From Lujinxingiaceae bacterium (GTDB taxonomy: Bacteria; Myxococcota_A; Bradymonadia; Bradymonadales; Bradymonadaceae): 64,000 nucleotides of DNA. Of the stretch, positions 52,580-62,530 are shown in pieces. Numbering within the stretch: position 1 is the stretch's first letter; every line of letters starts with the position of its first letter. The notes beneath the pieces are model-generated. The model made no database searches and was not told the origin of the DNA. It saw only the letters and a list, made by a program, of their open reading frames with translations. Where the stretch lies: assembly GCA_013697635.1 (NCBI GenBank), contig JACCWM010000148.1, positions 1 through 64,000 of the forward strand. The letters run 5' to 3'. The translations under genes and the position numbers were made by a program.

Positions 52580-53806
52580 TTAGAGCAGCAACACGTCGAT
52601 GAATTGGCCGGCACCGATCGAGGTCTGCTCCTCGTCGATGATCGCCAGGGCATTGCATCCGCTGAACAGCGTCACGTTGCCCGAACCCTGATCGGCGTTG
52701 GGCTCGAAGACCGGCTCGGCGCCTGGTTCAAACCACAGCCTCCCGCCCAGATAAGTGCGCCGCCCGCTCGCGCCTGCAACGGTCTCAGCCAGACGCGCGC
52801 GCACCGTTCCCGGCATGGCCAGCTCGTTGGGCACGCCGGCGGCCACCGCGATCGCCGGGCGCACGAACAGATGAAAGCCGACAAAACTCGACGCTGGATT
52901 GCCGGGCAGTCCGATGATCGGGGTCGATCGCTCGTTTCGCGCCACGCCAAAGGCCAACGGCTTGCCGGGCTTGAGGCGGACCTTCCAAAAAGCCATGCCG
53001 CCGCTCAGATCGTTCATCACGTCGCGCACGAAGTCGAACTCACCGACCGAGACGCCGCCCGAGCTTATGACCAGATCGGCTGCGCCAAGCGCTTGCTCGA
53101 AGGCTGCGCGGATCGCGCCCGAGTCATCGGCGGCGATCGGCAGCACCAGCGGTGTCGCGCCGCTGGCCAAGACGAGCGCCTCGAGCATGTAGGCGTTGCT
53201 GTTGACGATCTGCCCGGCCCCGGGCGCACGGTCGAGCTCGACGAGCTCGTTGCCCGTACTCAAGATGGCGACCGTGGGCTTGCGAAAGACCTCGACGACG
53301 CTCTTGCCAAAGCTTGCGAGCATACCGATGTCGGCCGCGTTGAGCCGATCACCCACACGAAGCACAGGCTTGCCGGCGCGCATGTAGCTGCCGGCCAGGC
53401 GCACGTTGGCGCCGGGCGCCGAGCCAGGGCGCTGTTGGATGATCACCCAGCTCTCCTGTTGGCGGCAGAGCTCTTGTTGAACGACCGTATCGGCGCCGTT
53501 TGGCATGAGCGCGCCGGTCATGATGCGCATCGCCTCGCCAGGCTGCACGTCGCGCTCGGCCGGGGAGCCGGCCGCCACCGTGCCCACCACCTTCAACGAG
53601 GCGGGGATCTCGCTCAGATCTTCAAAGCGCAGGGCGTAGCCGTCCATGGCCGAGTTGTCGAAGCGCGGGGCATCCTGGGGCGCATCGACGGCGCGTGCCA
53701 GCGTTCGCCCCTGGGCCGATGAGAGCATCACGCGCTCGATCGCCGTGCGCCCGATGCGGCTCAAGATCTGGTGTTGGGCTTGTTCGACCGAAATGAACTC
53801 TTGCAT
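52580..53806 (-). CDS. moeA: Molybdopterin molybdenumtransferase MoeA
   Basis: MoeA inserts molybdate into adenylylated molybdopterin. The 408-residue protein has DNSAMDGYAL, AGSPAERDVQPGEAMRIMTG, the MPT-binding SSGGVSVGEFDF and KPGKPLAFG with GLPGNPASSF. No other molybdenum cofactor gene is adjacent, so it stands alone here. Confidence 0.96.
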   Translation of the reverse strand: MQEFISVEQAQHQILSRIGRTAIERVMLSSAQGRTLARAVDAPQDAPRFDNSAMDGYALRFEDLSEIPASLKVVGTVAAGSPAERDVQPGEAMRIMTGALMPNGADTVVQQELCRQQESWVIIQQRPGSAPGANVRLAGSYMRAGKPVLRVGDRLNAADIGMLASFGKSVVEVFRKPTVAILSTGNELVELDRAPGAGQIVNSNAYMLEALVLASGATPLVLPIAADDSGAIRAAFEQALGAADLVISSGGVSVGEFDFVRDVMNDLSGGMAFWKVRLKPGKPLAFGVARNERSTPIIGLPGNPASSFVGFHLFVRPAIAVAAGVPNELAMPGTVRARLAETVAGASGRRTYLGGRLWFEPGAEPVFEPNADQGSGNVTLFSGCNALAIIDEEQTSIGAGQFIDVLLL

Positions 53807-53836
53807 GGAATGCTCCGCCTCGATCGAACATCGGTT

Positions 53837-54106
53837 TCAGGGGGTTTTGGTCGGCTCGGGGGCCTGGTAATCGGAGCCGACAGCCTCCTCGCCGGCATCA
53901 CCTGGCAGCTTGGCCCACTCGGGATTGCCGCAAGGTGAATCCTTCAAGACCTCGGCCGTCGGCGCGGCGTTCGCGCTTTGCAGCACGCGCCGCTCCGTGG
54001 GAGCACGCTCCGCGCTTTGCGGGGCGCTGCTGCATCCGAGCGAGGCAACAGTGAATAGACTGAGCAACGCCGCACTGACGACGCGCTTGGGGGTTGATCG
54101 AAGCAT
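53837..54106 (-). CDS. Small lipoprotein
   Basis: An 89-residue predicted lipoprotein (signal ending ASLGC) with a polar, low-complexity body. It starts 3 bp after the stop of the large lipoprotein gene upstream and precedes moeA by 30 bp. Function unknown. Confidence 0.7.
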   Translation of the reverse strand: MLRSTPKRVVSAALLSLFTVASLGCSSAPQSAERAPTERRVLQSANAAPTAEVLKDSPCGNPEWAKLPGDAGEEAVGSDYQAPEPTKTP

Positions 54107-54109
54107 GGC

Positions 54110-55819
54110 TTACTCGTTTTGGCAGGCGACATCGTCTCGGCGATCGACGCCAAAGAAGATATTGTGACAGTAGTTGAGTGAGAATGTGTTGCCCTCACCG
54201 AAATTGAAGCGGGTCGTCATCAGGTAGGCCGGGTCCAAGAACCACTGACCACCACTGGCCTGGCCACTCTTGACCCAGCGAAAGGGCGTCTTGCCAAAGC
54301 TGATCTCATCGTTGGTGCACAGGCGATTGGGAAGATACAGCGGTTCACCGGGCGCCTCGCCAACCGGACGCGCCGCAGCGTTGGGGTTGTTCTCGGGCAC
54401 ATAGACAAAGGGCAACTCGTAGATGCCGCAACTGTAATCGGAGCGGTTCAGCCAGAAGGTATCGACAAAGGGAGCCAACTTGTAGGTCATCTCTTTGAGG
54501 CCCGAATCCTCGTTGAGTGTAGCGTCGCTGTACTTTTGAGCGACGTCGCCCTCGCGCAGCACCACGCCCTTGGTCGGGCCGTCGAGAAATGCCTCGGCGT
54601 CGTGGGCGCAGCGCACCGGCACGGCCGAGCCCGGGACGTACCAATTGCACGCTGCATGAATGCCGCTCGGCACGAACAGCGGATACTTGTTGCCGTTTTC
54701 CATGCCGTCGTCTGGAAAGGAGTCGAGTCGAAGCGCCGGGCTGTTGCTGCGCACCGGGCTGGAATTGGGTCGAAAGCTCATCAAGGTGTCGGTCGAGGTG
54801 TCTTCGACCTTGATGCCTTCGACGATTACGACCTTGGAGTTGGCCTTGTCGACGACGACCACGAGCCCGGTCATGTCATGCTCGTGAATGCTGGGCGGGC
54901 CGGTGAAGGTGCGTGTCGCATAGTAGAGAATGTAGTGCAGGAAGTAATGCGTCTCGGATTCAATCACATGGTAGTAGATGTTGGCGCGGATGTTGGCCGT
55001 GGCTACCCGCGAGCTCTGGCGGTTGTTGCTCGCCTGCATGTCACCGTCAAAATCGACCAATGTTGGAATATCGGTGTGAGGGCCGGTGCCTGTGATCTCG
55101 CGAACGCCCTGGTAGACCACCGGCGCATAAAGCCTTGCCAAAATCCTGTGCTTGGCCGGCTCCTCATAGCCCGTGTGGAAATGGAACTCGTAGCGCTGAA
55201 AGAGCGAGTTGTCGGCGGTGTCGCGCGCGCCCTGGGTGACGATGATCTGATAGCGTGATGCCGGGCGCAGCGCCAGCGCCGGCCTAAAGGTTGCCACCTT
55301 GGTGGCCTCGTCGTAGGTGACCGAGGCCGCCGTCACCTCGCGTCCATCGGGATCTTTGAGCTGGAAGGACAAGTGGTTGATCGTGAAGTCGTTCATCGAC
55401 TTGTTGAAGGTCACCTCGATCACGGCATTGGCGGCCACGGCCGTGGCATTGTTTGCCGGCGAAACCGCCGTCACGCGCGGGTTGTCCGTGTCCGGTCCCA
55501 GGTCAGGCTCGACCGCTGGCACGTCGATCGGTGGCGCGGTGGTGTCGAGCTCGGTGAAGGTGTCCTCGGCGGCGACATCGGCATACTGTGTGCGCGCACA
55601 CTTGTTGGCCACGCAGATGTAGCCACCGGCGCAATGCTCATCGCGATCACAGATGGCCTGGCTGGGCTGCACGCACACCGCGTCGCGACAGATTTGATCG
55701 GATCCGCAGTCGGTCGAGACCTTACATGCGGTGTTTTCGTTCTCGGCACATCCCGTATTGTGGCCGACAAAGGCCAGCGCGAGTAGAACCGTCAAAAAAA
55801 CTCGGTGAAGTCGTTGCAT
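54110..55819 (-). CDS. Lipoprotein with Cys-rich repeats and Ig-like domain
   Basis: A 569-residue predicted lipoprotein with a signal peptide ending HNTGC. Cys motifs such as TDCGSDQICRDAVC and EHCAGGYICVANKC follow the lipobox. A bacterial Ig-like module comes next (PRVTAVSPANNATAVAANAV, then FNKSM). The C-terminal two thirds are unassigned, with Trp/Tyr-rich segments. A surface role is likely, but its target is unknown. Confidence 0.8.
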   Translation of the reverse strand: MQRLHRVFLTVLLALAFVGHNTGCAENENTACKVSTDCGSDQICRDAVCVQPSQAICDRDEHCAGGYICVANKCARTQYADVAAEDTFTELDTTAPPIDVPAVEPDLGPDTDNPRVTAVSPANNATAVAANAVIEVTFNKSMNDFTINHLSFQLKDPDGREVTAASVTYDEATKVATFRPALALRPASRYQIIVTQGARDTADNSLFQRYEFHFHTGYEEPAKHRILARLYAPVVYQGVREITGTGPHTDIPTLVDFDGDMQASNNRQSSRVATANIRANIYYHVIESETHYFLHYILYYATRTFTGPPSIHEHDMTGLVVVVDKANSKVVIVEGIKVEDTSTDTLMSFRPNSSPVRSNSPALRLDSFPDDGMENGNKYPLFVPSGIHAACNWYVPGSAVPVRCAHDAEAFLDGPTKGVVLREGDVAQKYSDATLNEDSGLKEMTYKLAPFVDTFWLNRSDYSCGIYELPFVYVPENNPNAAARPVGEAPGEPLYLPNRLCTNDEISFGKTPFRWVKSGQASGGQWFLDPAYLMTTRFNFGEGNTFSLNYCHNIFFGVDRRDDVACQNE

Positions 55820-56041
55820 GCATCCTCCAAAAATACGTCCGCGACAGCTTGGCGAATCCTAGCAGAAGAGCATCAGGGTTAAAAGCCGCCAAAAGCAACA
55901 AGGCCAAGGCCTCAAATGGCCCGGATTAACTTTGAAAGCACGACGGTTGTCACAGCCAGGCAATTGCGTTAAGTCTCGCTGGGTTTGACGCCGCCCACAG
56001 CCCACCCTCATCGTGCTCCTGCAGCCCCGGAATTCGGATTC

Positions 56042-57301
56042 ATGTCTTACGAGTCCTTCATTGCCATGCGGCACCTCAAGAGCCGCCGCAAGAGCTTTTT
56101 GTCGACCATCACGATCATCGCCGTGTTGGGCGTCTTTTTGGGCGTCATGGCGCTGACCAGCGTCGTGGCGGTCACCGGCGGCTTCCAGGAGGCCTTTCGC
56201 GAGCGCGTGCTCGGCGTCAACTCCCACATCCTGGTGATCAAATACGGCATCGACTTTCGCGACTACCGTGAGATGCAGGAGCTGATCAACCAGGTCGATG
56301 GGATCAAGGCGACCAGCCCCTTTGTCTTTCACGAGATGATCGCCACCAATGGCAACCGCTCGGCGGGCATCCTGATCAAGGGCATCGAGCCGGAGACGAT
56401 CGAGGCCGTCAGCGATCTGCCGCGCTATACCTACGACGACGACGCGCTCAAACTGCTGCACTTTGAGCGTTTCCCCGAAGACGGCGTGCGCGGCGCACCC
56501 AAGGTGCTCATCGGCGCAACGCTTGCCGACAAGCTCAACGCCAAAAAGGGCGACAAGATCCAGGTTACCAGCCCGCTGGAGAGCCTCGATCCGGGACGTT
56601 GGAGCTCCAAGGAGCATCGGCCCTCGAGCCGCTATTTTGAGGTTGCCGGCATCTATCGAAGCGGCTTTCACGACTACGACAGCCGCCTGGTCATGACCGA
56701 TTACCGCGCGCTCCAGGAGTTCTTCAACCAGGCCGACGTGGTCACCGGGATCGACATCCGCGTCGATGACGTCTTCGCCGTGGGCCGTGTGGCCACCGCG
56801 CTCAAGGCCACGCTGCCCGAGGGGCGCTTTCGTGTGCTCGACTGGCGCGAGCTCAACCACAACCTCTTCACCAGCCTGGGATTGCAGCGCCTGGTGTTGG
56901 CCGTCTTGTTTTGCTTCATCGTCTTAGTGGCCTGCTTCAACATCGTGTGCACGCTGATCATGATCGTCTTGGAGAAGAACAAGGACATCGCCATCCTCAA
57001 GACCATGGGCGCCTCGAACTTCGGGATCATGAAGACCTTCGTCATCCAAGGTTTGACGATCGGATTCATCGGCACGATCAACGGCGTCATCGGCGGCCTG
57101 GTGGTCTGCATGATCATCAAACACACCGACTTCGGCCTCGATCCCAGCATCTACATGATCGACCACCTGCCGGTGCGCATCGTGCCCATGGAGTTCATCG
57201 CCGTCGGCGTCACGGCCATGGTGATAAGCTTTCTGGCCACCATGGGTCCGGCCTGGTGGGCTGCAAGCCTCAAGCCCGTCGATGGCATCCGCTACGACTG
57301 A
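56042..57301 (+). CDS. lolC: LolC/LolE-type lipoprotein-releasing permease
   Basis: The Lol ABC transporter extracts lipoproteins from the inner membrane for transfer to the outer membrane. The 419-residue permease has an N-terminal helix (STITIIAVLGVFLGVMALTS), a periplasmic domain, and three C-terminal helices with the FtsX/LolE pattern (KDIAILKTMGASNFGIMKTF). I chose MSYESFIAMRHL. No LolD ATPase lies in the window. LolC and LolE cannot be told apart here. Confidence 0.92.
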   Translation: MSYESFIAMRHLKSRRKSFLSTITIIAVLGVFLGVMALTSVVAVTGGFQEAFRERVLGVNSHILVIKYGIDFRDYREMQELINQVDGIKATSPFVFHEMIATNGNRSAGILIKGIEPETIEAVSDLPRYTYDDDALKLLHFERFPEDGVRGAPKVLIGATLADKLNAKKGDKIQVTSPLESLDPGRWSSKEHRPSSRYFEVAGIYRSGFHDYDSRLVMTDYRALQEFFNQADVVTGIDIRVDDVFAVGRVATALKATLPEGRFRVLDWRELNHNLFTSLGLQRLVLAVLFCFIVLVACFNIVCTLIMIVLEKNKDIAILKTMGASNFGIMKTFVIQGLTIGFIGTINGVIGGLVVCMIIKHTDFGLDPSIYMIDHLPVRIVPMEFIAVGVTAMVISFLATMGPAWWAASLKPVDGIRYD

Positions 57302-57305
57302 GCTA

Positions 57306-60300
57306 TTAGCCGGCCATGCGATAGCGCATCGACTCGGCCAGCGCTGCTGCCTGAGCGCGATGAAAGCCCGCATCATCGTGCTTGCCCAGCGCGCTTAGCG
57401 CGCGCTCCAATAAGTCGTGGCAGCGGTAGATGTCTTTGGGCACGCGGCGGTCCTGGGCACGCGCAAGGCTGGACTGAAGATGGGCAAGGCTCTCGGCGAC
57501 ATCGCGGCCCAAGATGCAGCCGGCCGTCGCCTTGATGTCTCGGCCGCGCTGCTCACTGTAGTAGTCGGCGACTTGGCCGGCAAAGCCGATGAGCTGTCCG
57601 GCGATGGTCCATGCCGTCTCCTCGTCGCCGGCCGCGAGCGCGGCGGCTGCTCGCTCCCGAATCAACTCGATCAGCAAGGCCTGAAGCCCGAAGCGCTCGG
57701 CGGTCTCCGCGGCGCGCCCAAAGAGTCGAAGCGCCTCGTCGTGACGCCCGCAGGCGCCCATCAGCTTGGCTTCGGCCCAATCGGCTCGGCATTCCACGAC
57801 GGGCAATTTGGAGTTGATCGCGAGGGTGCGCAAATCGCTCATCGGCTGCTCGGCACGCCGGAGCATGCCTCGCTCGGCCCACATGCGTACCGCCCTGTGC
57901 AACATCGCCGCGCGCTCCGAGAGATCCATGCGACGCGTGCCCCAACGTGAGAACAAATTGATCGCGCCCTCGAGCGTGTTCTGGGCGGCGGCCTGATCGC
58001 CGTAGCGCTCGTGCCATCCGGCCAGCGCGAGCAAGGCGCGCGCGAGCAGATCGGGATCATTGAGACCGCGCGCGGCCGTCGCGCCGCGTCGAAAGTAGGT
58101 CAGCGCGTCTTCCAGATCGTCTTGTTGCATCGCCATCTGACCCATGAGCAACTGGCCACGCACCAGCCCGCGCTCGTTTCGAACGGTCTCGCAGATCGCC
58201 GCGAGCGGTTGCAGGATCGTGCGGCACTCGTGGAGCTGTGACAACTCCAGGGCTAACTCGGCCGCGCTCAGGATATGGTCGATGCGAACATGCGGCGCGC
58301 CCAGCGATTCGTGGGCCAGCAGCGCTGCGGCCTGCTTGTAGAAATCCAGCGCGCTCTGGTGCCAACCTTCCTGCTCGAGCCACTGGCCGTAGATGTTCAC
58401 CAGGCTGAGCATTCGGCGCCGGTCTCCGCCCAGAGCATTGAGTCGTATCAGGCTGGGCGTGAGGCGATCGATCTCGCCGCGCACGACGCGGTGGGTGTAG
58501 TAGCGTGTGATGATGCTGGCAAAGCGCTCAACCTCGGCGCGCCCAAGGCGCTCCTCGGCCCACAGCGATAGATTCACCAGGCCGACGATAAACAGGCCGG
58601 GGCGGGGCACGCGCACCGCGCCAAGCTCGGTCAACTCGCGAAGCGCCAACAACAGTCGGTTCGTCTCAATGTTGAGCAGCATGCCCAGATCCGCCTGGGA
58701 CATGAGCTGCTCGGAGAGCGCGAGCACGGTCAAGACCTGGGTCGCCTCTTCGCCGAGCTGGGCCAGCTCTTCGAGCGGCGGCGGCTCCGGGCCCGAGACG
58801 CGCACGGCCTCGAGATCCTCGGGGCGGCCGGTATCAAAGGCTGCGCGGGTGATCTCGTCGGTGTAGGTGCCAAGGATGAGCATCACCGGCAAGCGACCAA
58901 TCTCGGCCACCACGTCGCGAAGCACGTCGAGGGTGAGCGCGTCGACGCGCTCGATGCGATCGACCACGAGCACGAGCGGGCCGGCCTGCGAGAGGTCACG
59001 CATCAACGCCAGAAAAAGCTGCGTCAGGTGGCGGCGGCGCTCCGCATAACCCAGCCTGGGCGCCTCCTTCATGTTCCAAAGCCCGGCTAAAATCGCGATC
59101 CCCTCCTCGGAGACGCGAAGTTGGCGAAGCACCTGCAGCGCGCTCTCGCGGTGGTCGAGCGTCTCAGCCACGGTCTGGTGCAGGCAGCGCAAGATCAAAT
59201 CGCTGAGCACTCCAAAGGGGCGGTAGCGATCGTCGACGGTCGGCTGGATCGCAAACGCCTTGGTGTTGCCGCGCCATCCCAGGTTGTCGACCAGACGGTC
59301 AGGCAGGTACTGGCGGCCGCTGCCCAGCCGTCCCGAAAGCAACACGGCCTTGCCACGGCCGCCGCTGGCCGAGCGAAAGTAATCCTCCAGCGCGCCTGGC
59401 AGCGGCGGCTGCTGCGCATCGCCGCCATCATTGCCCTTGAAGAGCTTGGCCATCTTCGACGGCAGCGCGCCTTTGGTCGCCTCCGAGATCTCGCCGGTGC
59501 CGGTCTCATCGCTGTCTTCGAAATAGGCCTCGCTCTGTTGAAAAGAGTTCTGAAGCTCCTGGAGGCTGATCTCCTCGAGTCCGACCTCCTGGGTCGACTC
59601 CTCGGGCGACTTTTTTTGCTCATGGCGCCGCAGCTCTTGCATGGCGAGCGAGAGGGCGCGGTTGTCCGCCTTGAGATTATTGCCAAACAAATAGCCGATC
59701 AGCTCCTCGTAGACGTCGCCCGCGCTGCTCGCTCGGCCCGCCGGATCGTGGACCAACAAGGACTCGAGGATCTGAACGAGCGGGCGAGGCAAATCCACAT
59801 AGTTGGTGACCGGCGCGATCTGGCCGCTGCGCGCGCGCTCGGTGACGATATCAGAGTTCTGGTCGAAGTAGGGATGTACGCCGGTGAGCGCCTCGTAGAG
59901 CACCAGTCCCAGCGAGAAGAGATCGCTCTGGCGCGTATACTCCTCACCGCGGGCCACCTCCGGCGCCGCATACAAATAGCGGCGGTTGATATCGTCGTCG
60001 TCGATCGCCTCGACGAGATCCATCGCCCGGGAGATGCCAAAGTCGGTGAGCTTGACCTCGCCGTCGTAAGACAACATCACGTTTTGCGGGCAAAGCGAGC
60101 GATGCACGATGTTGAGGCTGTTGAAGTTGAAGTCTTTGCGCCTGTGGGCGTAGTCGAGCCCTTTGGCGATCTCGCTGGCGATAAAAACCGACAGCTCCGT
60201 TGGCCACATCCGATCGAGGCGCTTGGCCGTGGTCATCGCCCGCATCATGTCCAGCCCGTTGACATACTCCATGGCCACATAGAAGCGGCGCTGGGCGTCC

Positions 60301-60563
60301 TCTTGGCCGAGGTCGTAGACCTGAGCGACGTTGGCGTGCGACAGCGATACGGAGCGCTTTGCCTCCTCGATCAGCGTCTCGACAAACTCCGGGATCGCCC
60401 CAAAACCGGCATGGATGACCTTGACCACCAGGATCTTCTCGAAACCCTCGACGCCATGGCTCTTGGCCTTGTAGACGTCGGCCATTCGCCCGTGGGCGAG
60501 GTGGGCGATGAGGTGGTATTTTCCAAATTCTTCGGGCTGAGCAAGGCGCTGCGTGCGGCTCAT
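57306..60563 (-). CDS. Pseudokinase-like / ATPase-like / TPR multidomain protein
   Basis: A 1085-residue protein. Residues 15-280 form a Ser/Thr kinase fold, but the catalytic loop reads VHRSLCPQN, with Ser156 in place of Asp and Cys in place of Lys; Lys48 and DFG (Asp174) remain. The Gly loop is LAHGRMADVY. Residues about 385-600 look like an AAA/STAND ATPase with a weak Walker A (GRLGSGRQ) and Walker B-like LVLVVDRIE. The C-terminal part (about 740-1080) is helical and TPR-like. It is likely a scaffold. GGAG precedes the chosen ATG. Confidence 0.88.
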   Translation of the reverse strand: MSRTQRLAQPEEFGKYHLIAHLAHGRMADVYKAKSHGVEGFEKILVVKVIHAGFGAIPEFVETLIEEAKRSVSLSHANVAQVYDLGQEDAQRRFYVAMEYVNGLDMMRAMTTAKRLDRMWPTELSVFIASEIAKGLDYAHRRKDFNFNSLNIVHRSLCPQNVMLSYDGEVKLTDFGISRAMDLVEAIDDDDINRRYLYAAPEVARGEEYTRQSDLFSLGLVLYEALTGVHPYFDQNSDIVTERARSGQIAPVTNYVDLPRPLVQILESLLVHDPAGRASSAGDVYEELIGYLFGNNLKADNRALSLAMQELRRHEQKKSPEESTQEVGLEEISLQELQNSFQQSEAYFEDSDETGTGEISEATKGALPSKMAKLFKGNDGGDAQQPPLPGALEDYFRSASGGRGKAVLLSGRLGSGRQYLPDRLVDNLGWRGNTKAFAIQPTVDDRYRPFGVLSDLILRCLHQTVAETLDHRESALQVLRQLRVSEEGIAILAGLWNMKEAPRLGYAERRRHLTQLFLALMRDLSQAGPLVLVVDRIERVDALTLDVLRDVVAEIGRLPVMLILGTYTDEITRAAFDTGRPEDLEAVRVSGPEPPPLEELAQLGEEATQVLTVLALSEQLMSQADLGMLLNIETNRLLLALRELTELGAVRVPRPGLFIVGLVNLSLWAEERLGRAEVERFASIITRYYTHRVVRGEIDRLTPSLIRLNALGGDRRRMLSLVNIYGQWLEQEGWHQSALDFYKQAAALLAHESLGAPHVRIDHILSAAELALELSQLHECRTILQPLAAICETVRNERGLVRGQLLMGQMAMQQDDLEDALTYFRRGATAARGLNDPDLLARALLALAGWHERYGDQAAAQNTLEGAINLFSRWGTRRMDLSERAAMLHRAVRMWAERGMLRRAEQPMSDLRTLAINSKLPVVECRADWAEAKLMGACGRHDEALRLFGRAAETAERFGLQALLIELIRERAAAALAAGDEETAWTIAGQLIGFAGQVADYYSEQRGRDIKATAGCILGRDVAESLAHLQSSLARAQDRRVPKDIYRCHDLLERALSALGKHDDAGFHRAQAAALAESMRYRMAG

Positions 60564-60825
60564 GCAATTTCTCCGGCTGTGATCGACCACGGGGTCAGGG
60601 CATCACCATAAACCATCGCCTGAGCGTTGTCATGAATCCCACATGTTTGCCAGGTCGGTCGATCGTGGAACCGAAAATAGTGCGAAATTTGAATAGGCCG
60701 AAGCCGTGGCCACCTTTGATGGAGTTGTCCGGCCCTGACAATTTTGGGCTGGACCGCGTGCATTGAGCCCGGGCCCTTGGCCTGCGCCGTGCACGGGTGG
60801 TTTCAATTCCGACGGAGGCTGTGCG

Positions 60826-61569
60826 ATGTCACACATAAATGCTCGAAGATTGATAGCTGTTGCCTGTTTGTCGCTCTTTGTTTCGGCCTGCGGTACGCCC
60901 AATGGCGAGCGCGCCGATCAGTGGCCTGGCGAGCAACCGGCCGATCCGCGAATGGCCGAGCAGGATGACCCGGCGAGCCCGCCAACCCAGGAGCCCGCGC
61001 CGGGCCTGAGTCAAGAGGAGATCGATCGCATGCAGCGCGAGATCACGCTGCAATACCAGCAACTCGATCACACCTATCAGGTGCTCGATCAGATGTACGA
61101 GATCGTGCAAAACGAGGGGATCGTCGAGGCGCCCGAGAGCTTGCTCGAGCTGCACGGACAGCTCGCCATGCGCCACCAGATGTTGGCCCAGATCCACACC
61201 GATCGCCGCCAAGTGGCCAACTTGCCCCCCGAATTCGTTCAAAACGACATGGAGATGGCCGAGCTCAACCGCGCTCTGGCGCAGCGCCATGCGCCGCTCG
61301 CTGATCAGACCCTGATTCAGGCCCTGCCCGCCGACATCGTCCCGCTTCGCGAGGAGCTGATGTTTCAGCGCCAGGAGATGATGGATCTGCACTATCCCCA
61401 AGGATTTCCTGAGGAGCCAGCCTTCGAGGACGACGCGGTGCCGCCTCCGACGGGAATCGATCCCTTCGAGGACGAGCCGCTCGAGGAGCAGCCCGAGCAA
61501 ATGCCCGAAGACGAGCAGCCCGAGATGGACGCGCCCGAGATGGACGCGCCCGGCACCCAACCTCTCTAG
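60826..61569 (+). CDS. Lipoprotein with acidic tail
   Basis: A 247-residue predicted lipoprotein (lipobox FVSAC). A helical Gln/Glu-rich middle leads to an acidic tail with EMDAPEMDAP. GGAGG lies 7 bp before ATG. No known family; composition is similar to the exported protein at 28.6 kb. The 262 bp upstream show no clear promoter. Confidence 0.78.
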   Translation: MSHINARRLIAVACLSLFVSACGTPNGERADQWPGEQPADPRMAEQDDPASPPTQEPAPGLSQEEIDRMQREITLQYQQLDHTYQVLDQMYEIVQNEGIVEAPESLLELHGQLAMRHQMLAQIHTDRRQVANLPPEFVQNDMEMAELNRALAQRHAPLADQTLIQALPADIVPLREELMFQRQEMMDLHYPQGFPEEPAFEDDAVPPPTGIDPFEDEPLEEQPEQMPEDEQPEMDAPEMDAPGTQPL

Positions 61570-61582
61570 ATCCGTGATTTAA

Positions 61583-61612
61583 CCCGGCTTCGTGAGCTTT
61601 CACGAAGCCGGG
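61583..61612. terminator. Perfect 13-bp hairpin after the acidic lipoprotein gene
   Basis: CCCGGCTTCGTGA and TCACGAAGCCGGG flank a GCTT loop. No T run follows on the plus strand, so it may be a stability or Rho-associated structure. It lies 14 bp after the stop. Confidence 0.6.
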
Positions 61613-61720
61613 CCGATCAACTCCCGTCTAATGGCTTGCGGCAAACACCTCTCGTGGGCTAAACAGGTGGCGAGGGTCTGCTCGCTGGCCCTGGATCTTC
61701 AACCCACGGGAGTTGTTAAC

Positions 61721-62437
61721 GTGCGCAAGAACAATCAGGCCTACTACGACGAATACGCCAGCTGGTATGAAAACGAGCGCCACCGCGGCTATCACGCGCT
61801 CATCGACGAGCTCGAGATCGATCTGCTGCTGCCCTATATCAAGGGACGCGACTGTTTGGAGGTCGGCTGTGGAACGGGCCTGATCCTGCGCAGCGTCGCG
61901 CCGCTTGCCAATCGCGCGGTTGGCATCGACATCAGCCCCGGTATGCTCGCCAAGGCCGTCGAGCGTGGCCTCGATGCCATCGAGGGCAGCGCCACGGCGT
62001 TGCCCTTTGAGGATGACTCCTTTGATGTCGTCTACAGCTTCAAGGTGCTGGCCCACGTCGAAGAGATCGATCTCGCGCTTCGCGAGATGACCCGCGTGAC
62101 GCGTCCCGGCGGCAAGATGCTGCTCGAATTCTACAACCCTTACAGCTTGCGCTACCTGGCCAAGTCGCTGGCCGGGCCCCAGAAAATCTCCAAGAGCACC
62201 CACGAAGGCGCCGTCTTTACGCGCTGGGATCGCCCGGTCGATCTCGATCGCCTGCTGCCGAGCAACGTGCGCGTAGTCGACTACGCCGGCGTGCGCATTT
62301 TCACGCCCGCCGCCTTCTGCCACAAGATTCCGCTGCTCAGTAACGTGTTGCGCTCCATGGAGTTCGTCGGCCGCGACAGCCTCCTGAAGTACTTTGGCGG
62401 CTTTCTCGTCGCCATTGTGCAAAAAGACCCGAGCTGA
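61721..62437 (+). CDS. Class I SAM-dependent methyltransferase
   Basis: A 238-residue methyltransferase of the methyltransferase-11 type: CLEVGCGTGLILRSV (motif I), AVGIDISPGML, and FDVVYSFKVLAHVEE with RVTRPGGKMLLEF. I chose the GTG with GGGAG 8 bp upstream; the longer frame from 61592 begins in the hairpin, and the ATG at 61631 lacks a site. Its substrate is unknown. Confidence 0.82.
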   Translation: MRKNNQAYYDEYASWYENERHRGYHALIDELEIDLLLPYIKGRDCLEVGCGTGLILRSVAPLANRAVGIDISPGMLAKAVERGLDAIEGSATALPFEDDSFDVVYSFKVLAHVEEIDLALREMTRVTRPGGKMLLEFYNPYSLRYLAKSLAGPQKISKSTHEGAVFTRWDRPVDLDRLLPSNVRVVDYAGVRIFTPAAFCHKIPLLSNVLRSMEFVGRDSLLKYFGGFLVAIVQKDPS

Positions 62438-62530
62438 ACACGGGCCGCATTTGTATTTCGCAACACTGCGACAATCCGTTACACTGAGCGTGCAGGCTGT
62501 CACTTTCACCCTTCGCTGGGCTCGTCTCGC

